Shown here: piece after piece, positions 1 through 10,824 of the stretch
How positions within the stretch are numbered: the stretch's first letter is position 1
Layout of the letters: each line of letters opens with the position of its first letter
NCBI GenBank assembly: GCA_010015675.1
Contig: ML977003.1
Location: 492,440-556,439, forward strand
Direction: 5' to 3'
DNA from: Byssothecium circinans
Lineage: Eukaryota; Ascomycota; Dothideomycetes; Pleosporales; Massarinaceae
DNA length: 64,000 nucleotides
Translations under genes and position numbers: made by a program
Notes under the pieces: model-generated
Databases searched by the model: none
Told to the model about the DNA's origin: nothing
What the model saw: the letters and a program-made list of their open reading frames with translations, nothing else

Positions 1-1122
1 GTATTACTGGTATTATAACTGCGTTGTTCTTGGTCATTATTGTGACGGGTGCAGTGAGGGCGCATAGACATCCTGATCGATATGGGCCGAGAGATGTGCT
101 GGGACGACCGAGACAGAGTAGGGCCAGGGGCTTGGGCAGAGCTATTCTGGATACGTTGCCGATTGTCAAGTTTGGAGAGAAGGAACCGCCGAAACCGACG
201 GATGTGGAGTTGGGATCTGTTGCGGAAGCAAGAGCCGTGGAAAATGATACTGCTGCGACGGCCACAGCAACTCCGGCCAATGCGGAGACGGGAGAAGAGC
301 ATGCAGCAACCGGAGTGGCACAAGCAAGGGACGAGCCGGAAACTGAGGCATCGAGGGACGCAAATGCACAACAGCAAAGAGAAGGGTTGGACGGAGGTAT
401 CGCACCCGCGCAATCTGTGGCTACTGCTGCCGGCACGGCGCAGAACGAGAATGATAATGGACTCGGGTGTTCCATTTGTACGGAAGATTTCGAGAAGGGA
501 CAGGATATTCGTGTCTTGCCTTGTAACCACAAGTTCCATCCCGATTGTGTGGATCCATGGCTACTGAATGTCTCGGGTACATGTCCGCTATGGTAAGCCT
601 ACTGAGCTTCCTAACTATCAAATCTAAAGCATGGAACTAATGATGAACAGCCGTGTCGACCTCCGCCCCGTAACCTCCAACACGTCCACAGATCAAGGAG
701 CAGAAGGCAACCCCGATCTTCTCGCCCCACCCCTTCAAACCGACAATGATCCTGCTCACCGTCGTCGCTCCGGTCTTCGAGATATCCTATCATTCCGCAC
801 CCGACCCAACTCTTCGCCCGATGAACGTATCTCAGCACTACGACGACTAAGAGAGCAGAGAAGGAACGGAAGTGGTGAAGCTGTGACCGATGCGAATGCT
901 AGCGCTGAGGATGTAGCGAGCGGAAGAAGGAGCAACAGGATGAGCGCGAGGCTCTCTGGCGTATTTGGAAATCTGAGAAGAGGCAGAGAGGAGAGCCCGC
1001 AACCTCCTACCACGGAATCAAGTGCTGCTCAACAACCGACGAGTAGTGGCGAGCAAGATGCAGGATCGAGTGCAAGTGGTCACTTGACGGTGCCTGGATC
1101 AAATCAGCAACGGTCGCGATGA
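1..1122 (+). CDS. RING-H2 membrane E3 ubiquitin ligase, 5'-truncated by window edge
   Basis: Partial gene: the reading frame is open from base 3 and no start is in the window. Exons 1-592 and 651-1122; the 58-nt intron 593-650 (GTAAGC..CAG, CTAAC branch site) splits the codon of the last RING cysteine. The first visible residues form the end of a membrane helix ([16 protein letters not shown]) followed by a basic stop-transfer stretch, then a low-complexity Ala/Thr/Glu-rich linker. The RING-H2 has the full C3H2C3 ligand set: [15 protein letters not shown] and, only after splicing, CPLC. The tail of about 150 residues is Ser/Arg-rich and disordered-looking. The layout (helix, linker, RING, long tail) fits the fungal PA-TM-RING family of endomembrane E3 ligases, which would place a protease-associated luminal domain upstream; that part is inference. 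The RING call itself is secure. Confidence 0.88.
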
Positions 1123-4100
1123 ATGTTACATGCACATTTTCTCTCTTTTTTTTTTTACTTATTCAAGCGGCGTCGAACAGGTGCATTCATTTAGGCCATA
1201 TTCCATATACCTTCTTCGGGCATCACTTATTGTCTCAGCATATCACGGGCGTTTTGGAACATGATCTAGGTATGGAGGGGTTGTCAATCTATCGGTATAG
1301 ACAATGAACGACCCGGGGTTATCGGCGTGTGTGGCAGGGAGTTTATGTATATGACATTGATATGAGATGAGATAAGGAATATTATGGCAAGACGCCAGTG
1401 AGTGAATTTGAATGGGGGATCATATATAAAGACGGGTTTCCCTGACTTATGCTGCGTCGTCGTGTATGTTGAAACAAGCATCATTTGCGGACATAAAACC
1501 CATTTCCCCCCAAAAGAAATTAAGCCTTGCCCGCTACTCCGCGAATCGAACTGACGCCCCCCAAAAAAGGATTTTCCAACAAAAAAAAAAGCAGCTAACC
1601 TAGCCAGGTTCTCCCACGATAAGAGCAGTGGCTATCTCTTACCCAGAAGACCGAACGGAAATACGCAGGCGACAGAACCGAGGCCCTGGTAGGCAGTGCT
1701 TTTATGAGAATTTGTTGTGGTTATTAAATATATATAGGGTAAAAAATAGTGTAGGCGGGGGAATATTGCAGGCGCACGAATACATGTGTGCGGGCGGGGG
1801 TGATGTCCACCATCACCACTATCATGACCTAAGGAATGATACAGTGATGAGATGAGATCGTCCTGACGTATCTTGGTGCCTAGGAGTGTGGTTCGGCTTA
1901 GGTGTATATAAATCCCCTTCTACTATTTTTCTACATCTCTCTTCTTCTCTTTATTATGCACTGCACTGCAGTTTAAAAAAAAAAGCTCGACCTTGGTTCG
2001 ACTAAAATCATACTAATTTCGTAATATGTACTTTTGCTTTCTCTCTCCCTCTTCTCTTTTAAAATTGACCGAGAAGCCTACATGACTTGACTCGGCGCGA
2101 AAGTTCTTCGAAGATCTTTCGTTGTGGGTACTAGAAACAAGCAAGGCAGAATACGATGTTTGTGACGATAAGAGGTTCTCGAACATCCATAAATGTGCCG
2201 AGTCCTCTCTCTGGAAGTGGACTTGATAGTGGATCAAAGGCAGGGAACGTACGAAGCTATGTGTGGAGTTGGAGAGTAGGAAAATTATTTTCTCAATCCT
2301 ATTAGGGACAAAACCAGTCCCCGTTCAGAACATGTCCTGCCTCGTCCTCGGGATTTTCTTCTTTTACAGTTTTCTAGAACCAACACTCAACCTGTGGAGA
2401 GCTGGAAAGGAAGATCGTTGTTATTTAGAATTTTGAGGAAGGTGTTCTATGGCTTGGAGATCTTCCGGACCAGCTGATCGGGATATCCAAAAGTTTCAGA
2501 ATCGGACATGTATGTTTGTCACGAGAAGTCGAATAGATAGGAAATAACAATCTGGAAACAGGTCTTCATGTGTGCGAGACAGGTTGTTATTTATCAAAAA
2601 TCAACTAGCACGAGCGCTATGCAACTGCTGGTTAAAAAATACCAGACCTCTGCATCTATGTTTGTCTTGCTGAAATGTTATCTTGCTGGACTATGTCGAC
2701 GAATATGCGGGGGGGGGGGGGGGGGAACCAAGGAGAACGGACTATGGGGGATCGCTGGTTCTCACTCTCGAGCCCCAAGAAGAGGGGAGGTTCAATGTGA
2801 GGGACGCGGAACGAAGCTACCAACCAAGATTTTTTGCACAGGTTATCTCTCTTCGTACAGTGATATTTCAAAAACCTCACAGAGTTTTGCAAATTTTCAT
2901 CCTCACAATCTGGGACGTTCAATATCACAAAGACACTAGCTTCTGCTCAGTGTCTACCGCTTCTCTTTTCCCTCCTTTCCTCTTCTCTTCTTCATCCCAT
3001 ACTATTGATCATGGCACACAACGAAGATCCACGAAAAGTCAGCATGCATGTTGTGCATAGGCTTTGCCATCTTGCTGTTTTCGAGAAAGACTTTCATGCA
3101 TGATTGTATATGCTGAGCTTCCGAAACAAGAGCATACCTCAAGCATGCATGTGTGGAGAGCAGAAGTTACATCGGCTCAGGAACATATTTGTTTGCTCCT
3201 GCTCCTTCCTTTAAAGTCGCAATTTTTCAAAAGCAAGAGGACGAAAATATACACTAAATGGCACATGGGGATTTTGCGCAGAGGCGAAAATTATAAAAAT
3301 CGCGGTTGAATGTTTGTGCATGGGCGACTGTTCGCCCTGGTAAAAATTTGTTCACGACTCTTCGAAGTGGAGAAAACTGAATGTATGGCGCTCTCCGGCC
3401 TGAATCTAGAATGGAATTCAATAACTGGAATCCATATGTCGCATCTTGCTCTCTTTGGTGTTCCAGCCATTGGCCAGAGGCTTGAAAATTATCAGATGAA
3501 GTCCCACATGCGTTTAGTGGGTTTTTCTATCCCTCTCATATATCTGCAAAACGAAAAGACCAATTAAATTATCCTAATTCAGATCGATCGTCGAGGCAGA
3601 GCACAAAAGTGTACATATATAATTTTTTACCTCAAAAGATTGCGCTGTGCCAGTTAGTTTTGCATGTCTTAACACGACCAAAAAGAAGAGAATCTCATGC
3701 ATATGCGTGTCTTCCTTCTTTCGCTCTTGTCTGCCTACATGCTTTCCAAAAATGGCTCAGCGTCCAATGACCAATATTCTACTTGGTTTAGTATGAAGTC
3801 CTAAAGACTGAAGTCCGTAGAAAGCTTTGCATTTTCCGGCCATTGGATTCTAGTTAAACCATAATAGTATTAAAGGCGATGGTTAGTATCAGAGAATGGA
3901 AATTTAAACAAGCTATATGGCGTTCTTTGTTATGGCACCGAGCGTTTCTTGGGCCAGAAGATTAGAAAGACTTCGGACTCTGCAACATGTCTTCGCTGCC
4001 TGCTCTCCGCCCTCCCTCCCTTTGCATTTTCGTTTCACTATCTGAAGCTCTTGATCATCATATACCGAGCCCAGTTTGAGGAGAAGTGCGACTCTTTGAC

Positions 4101-4955
4101 GACGAGTCGTACGGTCCCTTTTTTCTGGCCAACGTAATGCTCATCGTTCTGATAGTCGACTTCGATATGGGCGGCGATGATTGTCGTAGGTTCAGGCTTT
4201 ATCGTCGCTCGAACCGAAGTACAAGTAAACACAGAAGAACAGTAAGGCGCTGACGTCTTCGGTGGAGAATGGGGTCACTCTTGGAACGCTAAATGAATTG
4301 AAGTAGAGTGACCATTTGTGCTGCAGAGCCTTGGCTATGCTGGGTCAATCGAATTTAGGATTCACTGCGACGTTACGCCCCTTTCTTTCCTTCCTAACCT
4401 TGTGTAGTCAAGATTATGACTAACAGTGATCTAGAGATCGAGGTTTTGCTCAAGGATGGAGGGAAGCGGTCGTGGAACGAGCATAGAAAGCTCGGTCAGG
4501 TTTCTTGGAGCCAAGCTTCGACCGTCTGCTAGGACCATGGCTTTACGGCCGAGGAGAAGAAAGTCTACAAGGTCGAGAAGAGGGGTGTGAGGTTCGTTAG
4601 CTAGGGTACTGCGTCGCGATACCTTGGACATGAGGGAACCTCGGGGCATGGGCTGGAAATCATTGAGACGATGATATGATGGCCCTATTTGAAGCCTCAT
4701 CTAATTTCTATTCCCTCATTCATTACTTTTTATACAATGTGGATCGACGGGACCTTCAAATCTTTTAATTTAGTCGTATGATATAATTTGGGCAAGAATG
4801 AAACAATGTCGCAGAGCGGTATGTATAGCTATGCGCTAATAGTCTGGCAAAACTTTCTATAGTTGGGGTACGAAAAATTACTACTTATAGATTTCGTTTG
4901 AGGATGAGCATCGAAAGCATAGCGCGAGTCATGAGTCCCATGCATCCTGTATCAC
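1123..4955. other. Long intergenic region, no supported gene
   Basis: About 3.8 kb between the RING ligase and gatA. I find no ORF or spliced chain with recognisable domains on either strand. It holds A/T homopolymers near 1150, 1580 and 1975, the 17-G run at 2709-2725, and one ATCWGATAA match on the minus strand at 3489-3497. An 89-codon minus-strand ORF at 4431-4700 resembles no family I know. Confidence 0.6.
2709..2725 (+). repeat. Poly-G tract of 17 bases
   Basis: An uninterrupted run of 17 G read directly from the sequence. Runs of this length can form G-quadruplexes and are slippage-prone, so the exact count may be unreliable. Confidence 0.9.
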
Positions 4956-6620
4956 ATGACGTCGTGCCAAACCTTTCGCCTAGCACCTCTTGTCCCAACC
5001 CCAACGCGTCTACCATGCCGCCCTCTCTCCATGTCCTACCTCACGCGCGCAAACCGACACCTTCACAACATCCTCAAGCACGTCAATCTCAATGCCATCG
5101 TCTCGCTCTCTGACCGCGTCGATATCCTCTCCGCCGCCGCCGCTGCTGATGAACTCGGTCCTCACCCACACCCCGGCTCCAATAGCCCTCATGGCCGCGT
5201 CGTCCTCGTAAAGGATAACATTTGCACGACTGACTTTCCGACAACTGCTGCTTCGGGTATACTGAAGAAATTCAAGAGCCCGTATGATGCGACGGTCGTA
5301 AAGCAGCTGCGGGCTGCGGGTGCGCTGGTCGCGGGGAAGACGAATATGGACGAGTTTGGGATGGGCTCGTATGGTTTACATTCACATCATGGGCCGACGA
5401 AGATGGAAAGGATTGAGGGGGAGGAGAGGAGTGCCGGAGGAAGCTCTGGAGGGAGCGCGTTGGCGGTTGCGACAGACCAATGCTGGGCGTGAGTTGGATA
5501 TGTTTAAGTTTGCATGAGATGCGAAGGCTGATTGAGGGCAGGGCACTTGGGACGGACACTGGGGGGTCTGTCAGACTTCCTGCTGCGTATACGGGCGTTG
5601 TGGGATTCAAGCCGAGCTATGGGTTGCTGAGTCGATGGGGTGTTATTGCGTATGCGAATTCGCTGGATACTGTGGGTGTGCTGGGAGGAGATGTTGATAG
5701 TGTTGAGGGTGTCTTTGGTATGATTTTACACCTTTGAGGCCATGTGGATTGCAATTGACTTGCTCAACTTCACAGATACACTCAATGCCTACGACTCGCA
5801 GGATCCTACCTCTCTGCCTCCATCGACACGCTCACGATTCGGTTCAAGTCGAACGCCCGATACTCCATTACGAATTGGCATACCTTTAGAGTACAACATC
5901 TCCACGCTCGACCCCATAGTTCGCACGGCATGGCAGCGCTCACTTCAAAGCCTCCAAAACCGCGGACACACCCTCCACACCGTTCGCCTACCCGCAACCC
6001 GGAATGCGCTCTCAGCATACTACGTTCTAGCACCCGCCGAAGCATCCAGTAATCTCGCCAAGTATGACGGTGTGAGATACGGCAGCAGAGCCGAAGGAGT
6101 CGATGGCACACCGGATAGCGTACTCTTTGCAAAGACGAGAGTGGAGGGGTTTGGGCTTGAAGTACAGCGCCGAATCCTGCTAGGAGCCTTCTCGCTCAGC
6201 GCACAGGCGATAGACAACTACTTCATCCAAGCACAAAAAGTGCGAAGGTTGGTACAACAAGACTTTGACAGCGTATTCAAGGCGCCAAATCAGCTCACGG
6301 CTAAGTCCTTGGATGAGAATGAGAAGGGTGTAGATGTGCTACTTTGTCCGACCGCTCCGACTCTGGCACCTTCCTTGTACGATGCAGAAAGACAAAACCC
6401 AATACAGACGTATATGAACGATGTTTTTACAGTACCGGCAAGCTTGGCCGGGCTTCCTGCAATCAGTGTACCAGTTGAGGTTGCAGAAGAGAACGGGACA
6501 CAGGAGTTGAGGGCAGAGGGTGTGAAAGAGAGTGCGGGAATGCAAATCATTGGGCAGTATGGGGATGATAAGCTCGTGTTAGATGTGGCGAGAGAGCTAA
6601 TGGAGGCTGGGTCAAGTTAA
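4956..6620 (+). CDS. HER2: Mitochondrial glutamyl-tRNA(Gln) amidotransferase subunit A
   Basis: Exons 4956-5488, 5542-5717 and 5776-6620; introns of 53 and 58 nt (GTGAGT..CAG and GTATGA..CAG); product 517 residues. Amidase-signature enzyme: with GatB and GatF/GatC it converts Glu-tRNA(Gln) to Gln-tRNA(Gln) in mitochondria. The Ser-cisSer-Lys triad is visible: the Lys in LVKDNI (about residue 86), GGSSGGS (about 160-166) and, just after the first splice, GTDTGGS. The splice is confirmed because joining TDQCWA to ALGTDTGG recreates the conserved amidase core. The start at 4956 is chosen because the first ~40 residues are Ser/Thr/Arg-rich with hardly any acidic residues, like a mitochondrial presequence; an in-frame ATG about 25 codons on is an alternative. 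Family identity is secure; GatA rather than another amidase is supported by the [16 protein letters not shown] and [11 protein letters not shown] motifs. Confidence 0.92.
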
Positions 6621-6876
6621 AGGGGTAGGATATGAGGAAGAAGGGGAGAGGAATCTACATCAATTGTACGGTATCACAACCCAGCAAGAAGCTGGTGTAC
6701 GATGGGAGAAATAGTGTGTAACAATTTACTAAAAGAATGTCTTTAATTTCAAGATTCAACCAATCTATCGCCTATTGTCCATGCATGATTCACACTATTC
6801 CAGATCCCCAGGTACAAGGCATCGGTGCGACGTCGAATTCGGTCGATTGGAAGAGAGTTCAAGAGGTCGGATTGAC

Positions 6877-7017
6877 TTAGTGCTTGCAGGAGCTGCAGTT
6901 GCACGAATTGCACTGGCCGGAGCAGGAGCAGGCGTTGCAGTCGCTACAATACGTCAGCCAAACAAACGAACCTTTCCCCCTCGCCCGGGAAGGGGGGAAA
7001 ACATACCAGGGAGACAT
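6877..7017 (-). CDS. Copper-metallothionein-like micro-protein (25 aa, one intron)
   Basis: Exons 7017-7007 (11 nt) and 6943-6877 on the minus strand; the 63-nt intron 6944-7006 starts GTATGT, has GCTGAC near its 3' end and ends TAG. The splice falls inside a Cys codon and gives 25 residues with 8 cysteines: start MSPCDCNACSCS, end NCSSCKH. The pattern C-x-C-x2-C-x-C-x3-C-x2-C-x-C-x2-C, no aromatic residues and the tiny size match fungal copper metallothioneins of the Neurospora type, which bind Cu(I) in a thiolate cluster in the cytosol; those have 7 Cys in about 25 residues. A TATATATA box lies 131 bp upstream. The neighbours, gatA and a peroxin gene, say nothing about function. The metal bound is inferred from family resemblance. 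The small size means a chance Cys-rich reading cannot be fully excluded, but splice signals, stop, TATA box and Cys spacing agree. Confidence 0.82.
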   Translation of the reverse strand: MSPWYVFPPSRARGKGSFVWLTYCSDCNACSCSGQCNSCNCSSCKH

Positions 7018-7147
7018 GATGATGTAGAGTAGTGATTGGGTAGCTTCGAAGCTTCGATTGGTTTAATTGGATGTTGGATTCGGTAGTTGTGAGATACCTG
7101 TGCGTAGGCTGGAGAGAAAAGGCCATCAAGGTGCTTGCCTTCTACCC

Positions 7148-7155
7148 TATATATA
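7148..7155 (-). promoter_or_regulatory. TATA box of the metallothionein-like gene
   Basis: TATATATA, 131 bp upstream of the metallothionein ATG on the minus strand. A strong TATA box is typical of highly inducible genes. I looked for a yeast Ace1-type copper element (HTHNNGCTGD) upstream and found no clean match. Confidence 0.5.
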
Positions 7156-8306
7156 CCTCTCTTTCCTCCCGTATAGGCCCGAACCCAAGCCAAAGGATCT
7201 CCTCACCCCACTGCATATGACAGCGCATCTGAAGCCGGGCGCCCACATACGGTCCACGGCATACCAAGTTATGCAACTGAACCAGCCCATCATGCCCGAA
7301 TGACCCACGGCGACCTCCGCAGCATCGATGCCCGCGATTGCCGATACCTCGAGTCCCACACAGACCTTACCCTACCCCGCTCGGCCCTGGCAAGTGAGGC
7401 TTCAACGGGGACCTGTAAGACTGGGGAACAAGCAAAAGCAACAAGTCATGGCGCCGCGTTGGGGAGATAGTAGGGGGGCCCGGCCTATGGAGATAAGACG
7501 CCATACACCATCATGAGTTAGAGTTGGAGACTACCACAGTGGTAAGGCATCATTTGTTGGGACGAGGAGGAACAGGCTTGGATGGATTCGGGGCTCTGAT
7601 CGGAACCGTACTTGAGCATGTGGTGCTAGGTGACACAGATGCGTGACACTTGACATATGTCAAATGTTGGCATTATTGGCGTGGGTGGACAAGTTCTACT
7701 GTGTAGAGCTGTATGGTTGGCTGTGGTGCGGGTGTGGCGTTGGTGGTGAGAGAGGCGAGCGGGGTTATCATCACGCTACTTTGGAGACTTTGGTATGCTG
7801 ATAGGATGGAATGGGATTGGATAAGAAGCATGTCTTGGGGATGAAGGGAGTAGCGTGGGGATTGTTAGCAATGATTGGGACGGCCTAGTTCGGGGGATTG
7901 GGAAGTGATCGACTTTTGCTCACCGGAGGGATATGGTCATGTGTTGAGATCAAAACTTGGATACAACTTTCTGTGACCTCTATCGTCAAGAGCCTCCCCG
8001 TATCTACTGTATGCTCTAACGTAGGTGTGAGTTGTACGTGTAGAGCAATGTCATGATTATGTAAATGCGAGGGGGTCGGACGGGATACCCCGAAGCCTAC
8101 GCTAAGAGTTGCCTATTGCATAGCCTGGGCAGCACACGTGGGATGTAACAACTTCAGATGACCACAAAAGTGGCTTTTGTGTAGTGTTGGGAAGTGGAGC
8201 AAGAAGCACCCCGGAAATAGTAAACATTCAGTATCAAGGTGCACAATTATGATTAAGCGCGGTAACCCTTATCCTACATCCATACCCGCCGCTTTGGCCC
8301 GTTGTC
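7156..8306. other. Intergenic, upstream of metallothionein gene
   Basis: About 1.15 kb between the metallothionein promoter and the 3' end of the peroxin gene, both read leftward. It should hold the rest of the metallothionein promoter and the peroxin 3' UTR. No ORF with recognisable content. Confidence 0.6.
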
Positions 8307-10130
8307 TCAGATATCAAGTTGCATCCTGATATCGTCACTCAACCTCCACTCATCCTCCCTTGCTGTTCTCTCCAATGGGGTGTGCACATCCTCCTCGTCG
8401 CTCCTTCGACTCAGGTTCGTGCTTGTTGAACTCGCGATTGTGGGCGCTGGATCGCTCACACTGTCTCCACCACGGCTCTGGCTCCTCCGTTTCTTGAACC
8501 ATCCTCTTTTGCTCTTTGTGCTCGCCGCGTCCGTATCTGACATCGTGTTTTCAGACTCATTGAGGAGGGTAGCATCGGTGCCGGTCGTACTGGCGATAGA
8601 GGGGATGCCGGTGAGAGTAGCCGAGCTGGAGGAGAGGGACTTTGAATCGGAGTAGGAGTGAGAGCGATGTGAGTAGGACGGGGTAGGTGTTAAAGGCTCT
8701 GGAGAGTCGTGGATGGGTTCTAGTTTAGGGGTTGGGATAGGTGTTATCTCAGTGGATGGAGTGATTTCTACGAGTTCGGCGTCGCGGTACCATTTTCGAC
8801 GGCGGGTGTACCGTCCCCAGCCATCTTGTCCTCTTCGACCGTCCCTCCACTGTATTCGTGTTAGCCTCGCACATGAGCTGTAAGAAAGAATATAAAGATG
8901 GCATACCTTGTTGTCATAGTATATCCACCCAGCCTCATCACCCGAAGCTCCTTTCGCGCCCTTTCCATCCTTTTCTGCGCCATCGACCTTCCACTTGCTT
9001 CCTTGAAGCCATCTCCATCTTGCGTGATCGCCTTCGACTTCAGGAAGCTCGAACTGGTCCTTTGGTGGAACGGCGTTCAGGTGTTCGTCGGTCCAAGAGG
9101 CGCGTTCGTAAGCTAACATGGATGAGGTCCATCCAATGCCTAACCATCTTCTTTGATTCTCGTAGATGCTAAAGGTAAAACGGATACCTGGCGAATCGGG
9201 TCTTCGTTTTGCGGCAAGCGAGGCTGCAATCTGTTGTGCACTCTTTGTCCGAGGCGGAAGCTTTGGTGCTCCCTCTTTGGCCACTGGCTCTGCGCCTTCA
9301 AAGTCCATACCAGTGACAAGAGTACATATTCTGTGGACCATTCGCGAGCGCCATAGTATAGTCCTAGAAACTCTGGCCGGTCGGGAGTGCCAACTCAAAA
9401 CCACGGTGCCTACTGCCAAAACGACTCGTTTCGTGGTCAGAATATAGAACGGCGGCAGTGTTAGGAGGATCCATATCGGAAGCACGAAGAGAATCCGAAT
9501 GAAGAGAAGTGTAAGCGCAGGTCTTGTCGTTGCCGATGTTGCCGTCCGTTGCGTGGAGAGGAAGTCTGTTAGTCGAAGAAATGGGTCGAGGAGGATGTTG
9601 CACCTTGAAGTGAACAGTTTAAGCGTATCCACAATCTCTTCTAAGCTCTTGTGGTGTTTGATGTTGCTTTCCGACTCGGCCCTGCTGTGGCCTTTCTGAC
9701 CCTTCTCACCGGTGAAGGATGTTGACGAAAGCGGGGAGTATCTTCGCGCATACATGCCGAATATCAGGCCCAGAACCACTATGATAGGCCCCGCATATCT
9801 TGTGACGGCATCACCGTACAGAGTTACTGCCCAGAAGCTTGCCACGAGCAGGAAGCTCTCCCATGGATCGCCTGTCGTCCATGTTATCAGTCCCACGAAC
9901 TTGTTCAAAGGCAGTATGAACGGATGCGAATACGCGAGTACACGCGTGATCTGTGGCGGCGTCGCAGCTAGCAATGGCGACTTCTGGTGTACGAGTATTG
10001 CAGAGCGGAGTTTTGTCTGCGGTGTTGCCTGGCCTAGAGTCGAGGGCGAGAAAGCGGCATAGGTGGGCGGGTTCAGGTCGGCGGTAGGCTGCGGCGACGC
10101 ATCGTTCGCGGAGCGCGAAGGGGTAGACAT
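8307..10130 (-). CDS. Pex24-family dysferlin-domain peroxisomal/ER membrane protein
   Basis: Exons 10130-8907 and 8849-8307; product 588 residues. The 57-nt intron 8850-8906 (GTATGC..CAG) is a multiple of three without a stop; removing it joins WIYYDNK to WRDGRRGQDGWGRY and restores the dysferlin C-terminal motif. Membrane segments lie in the first half (for example LITWTTGDPWESFLLVASFW, then a GPIIVVLGLIFGMY stretch and a later LLFIRILFVLPIWILL pair). DysFN follows (ENQRRWLGIGWTSSMLAYER), then DysFC, then an acidic Ser-rich tail. This is the arrangement of fungal Pex23/Pex24/Pex30-32 proteins, which shape ER-peroxisome contact sites and control peroxisome number and size. The start MSTPSRSAND at 10130 is preferred; the frame stays open upstream to 10349, but that stretch looks unlike the family. 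Which family member it is cannot be told by eye. Confidence 0.85.
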   Translation of the reverse strand: MSTPSRSANDASPQPTADLNPPTYAAFSPSTLGQATPQTKLRSAILVHQKSPLLAATPPQITRVLAYSHPFILPLNKFVGLITWTTGDPWESFLLVASFWAVTLYGDAVTRYAGPIIVVLGLIFGMYARRYSPLSSTSFTGEKGQKGHSRAESESNIKHHKSLEEIVDTLKLFTSRCNILLDPFLRLTDFLSTQRTATSATTRPALTLLFIRILFVLPIWILLTLPPFYILTTKRVVLAVGTVVLSWHSRPARVSRTILWRSRMVHRICTLVTGMDFEGAEPVAKEGAPKLPPRTKSAQQIAASLAAKRRPDSPGIRFTFSIYENQRRWLGIGWTSSMLAYERASWTDEHLNAVPPKDQFELPEVEGDHARWRWLQGSKWKVDGAEKDGKGAKGASGDEAGWIYYDNKVCHLYILSYSSCARLTRIQWRDGRRGQDGWGRYTRRRKWYRDAELVEITPSTEITPIPTPKLEPIHDSPEPLTPTPSYSHRSHSYSDSKSLSSSSATLTGIPSIASTTGTDATLLNESENTMSDTDAASTKSKRGWFKKRRSQSRGGDSVSDPAPTIASSTSTNLSRRSDEEDVHTPLERTAREDEWRLSDDIRMQLDI

Positions 10131-10824
10131 ATGATCTAGCCAGGGGGTATCTGAGGCTATCGTATGAGCATGCTGGGGGAGGTTTGGAGGGTTCAAACGC
10201 TGTTTCTGAAGTCGTGGGGTCACTTGCCAAATGCTGCCATGCATGGAGTTGTGCTGCGTCATAGCCTTGAGGCTGAGACCGCGTTTCCGAGAACCACGGT
10301 GCACTTGCTGTGAGCAACGCCAGAGTATTACAAAAGAAAGATTGTCCAAGAGTTTGTTAGGACGGCTTTACAGAGCACATAGCGGAGCCGTGTGCAATGA
10401 GGTGGGGAGGCATGGCGCATGTGAATATGGCGGTGCCGAACGCCGCTGTCGAACGCAAGACTACGGTAGAACACCAGGCTGGGGACACTTTAGACGATGG
10501 AAACGATAGCAAGTGCATTCAGACATTTAACGGATCACGTCCTTTCAACTCTATGGCTTCCTCGTCCACCGTTCACTGTTGCCCTCCCTTGCGCGGATCA
10601 AGATGCTGGAATGCGATAGCGCGCTGATTGGTTACTGGGGTGGTCTTAAATCTGAGCGCGCCGAAACTTCGGAAGGCAACTCTAGAATTTCGACACTCTC
10701 TTTGCCAGTCAAACCTCAACACAACCGCCACGTCGCAGACTCAGCACCGGAGGATACGGCGTTGTTATCTGGGGAGATACAGAAAAAGTCTGCTGGGAGT
10801 AACAGCGCATAAGAGTTGCCTGCA

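Noticed and set aside
1500..1660. Possible tRNA or Pol III gene on the minus strand (B-box-like AGTTCGATTCG and a T10 run)
   Set aside because: The flanking bases do not form a T-stem, and no acceptor, D or anticodon arm can be folded around it.
4431..4700. 89-codon minus-strand ORF upstream of gatA
   Set aside because: Resembles no known family, has no splice partners with recognisable sequence, and lies in a region otherwise free of genes.
7018..7400. Copper-response element (Ace1/Cup2 type) upstream of the metallothionein gene
   Set aside because: GCTG cores are present but none fits HTHNNGCTGD on the relevant strand.
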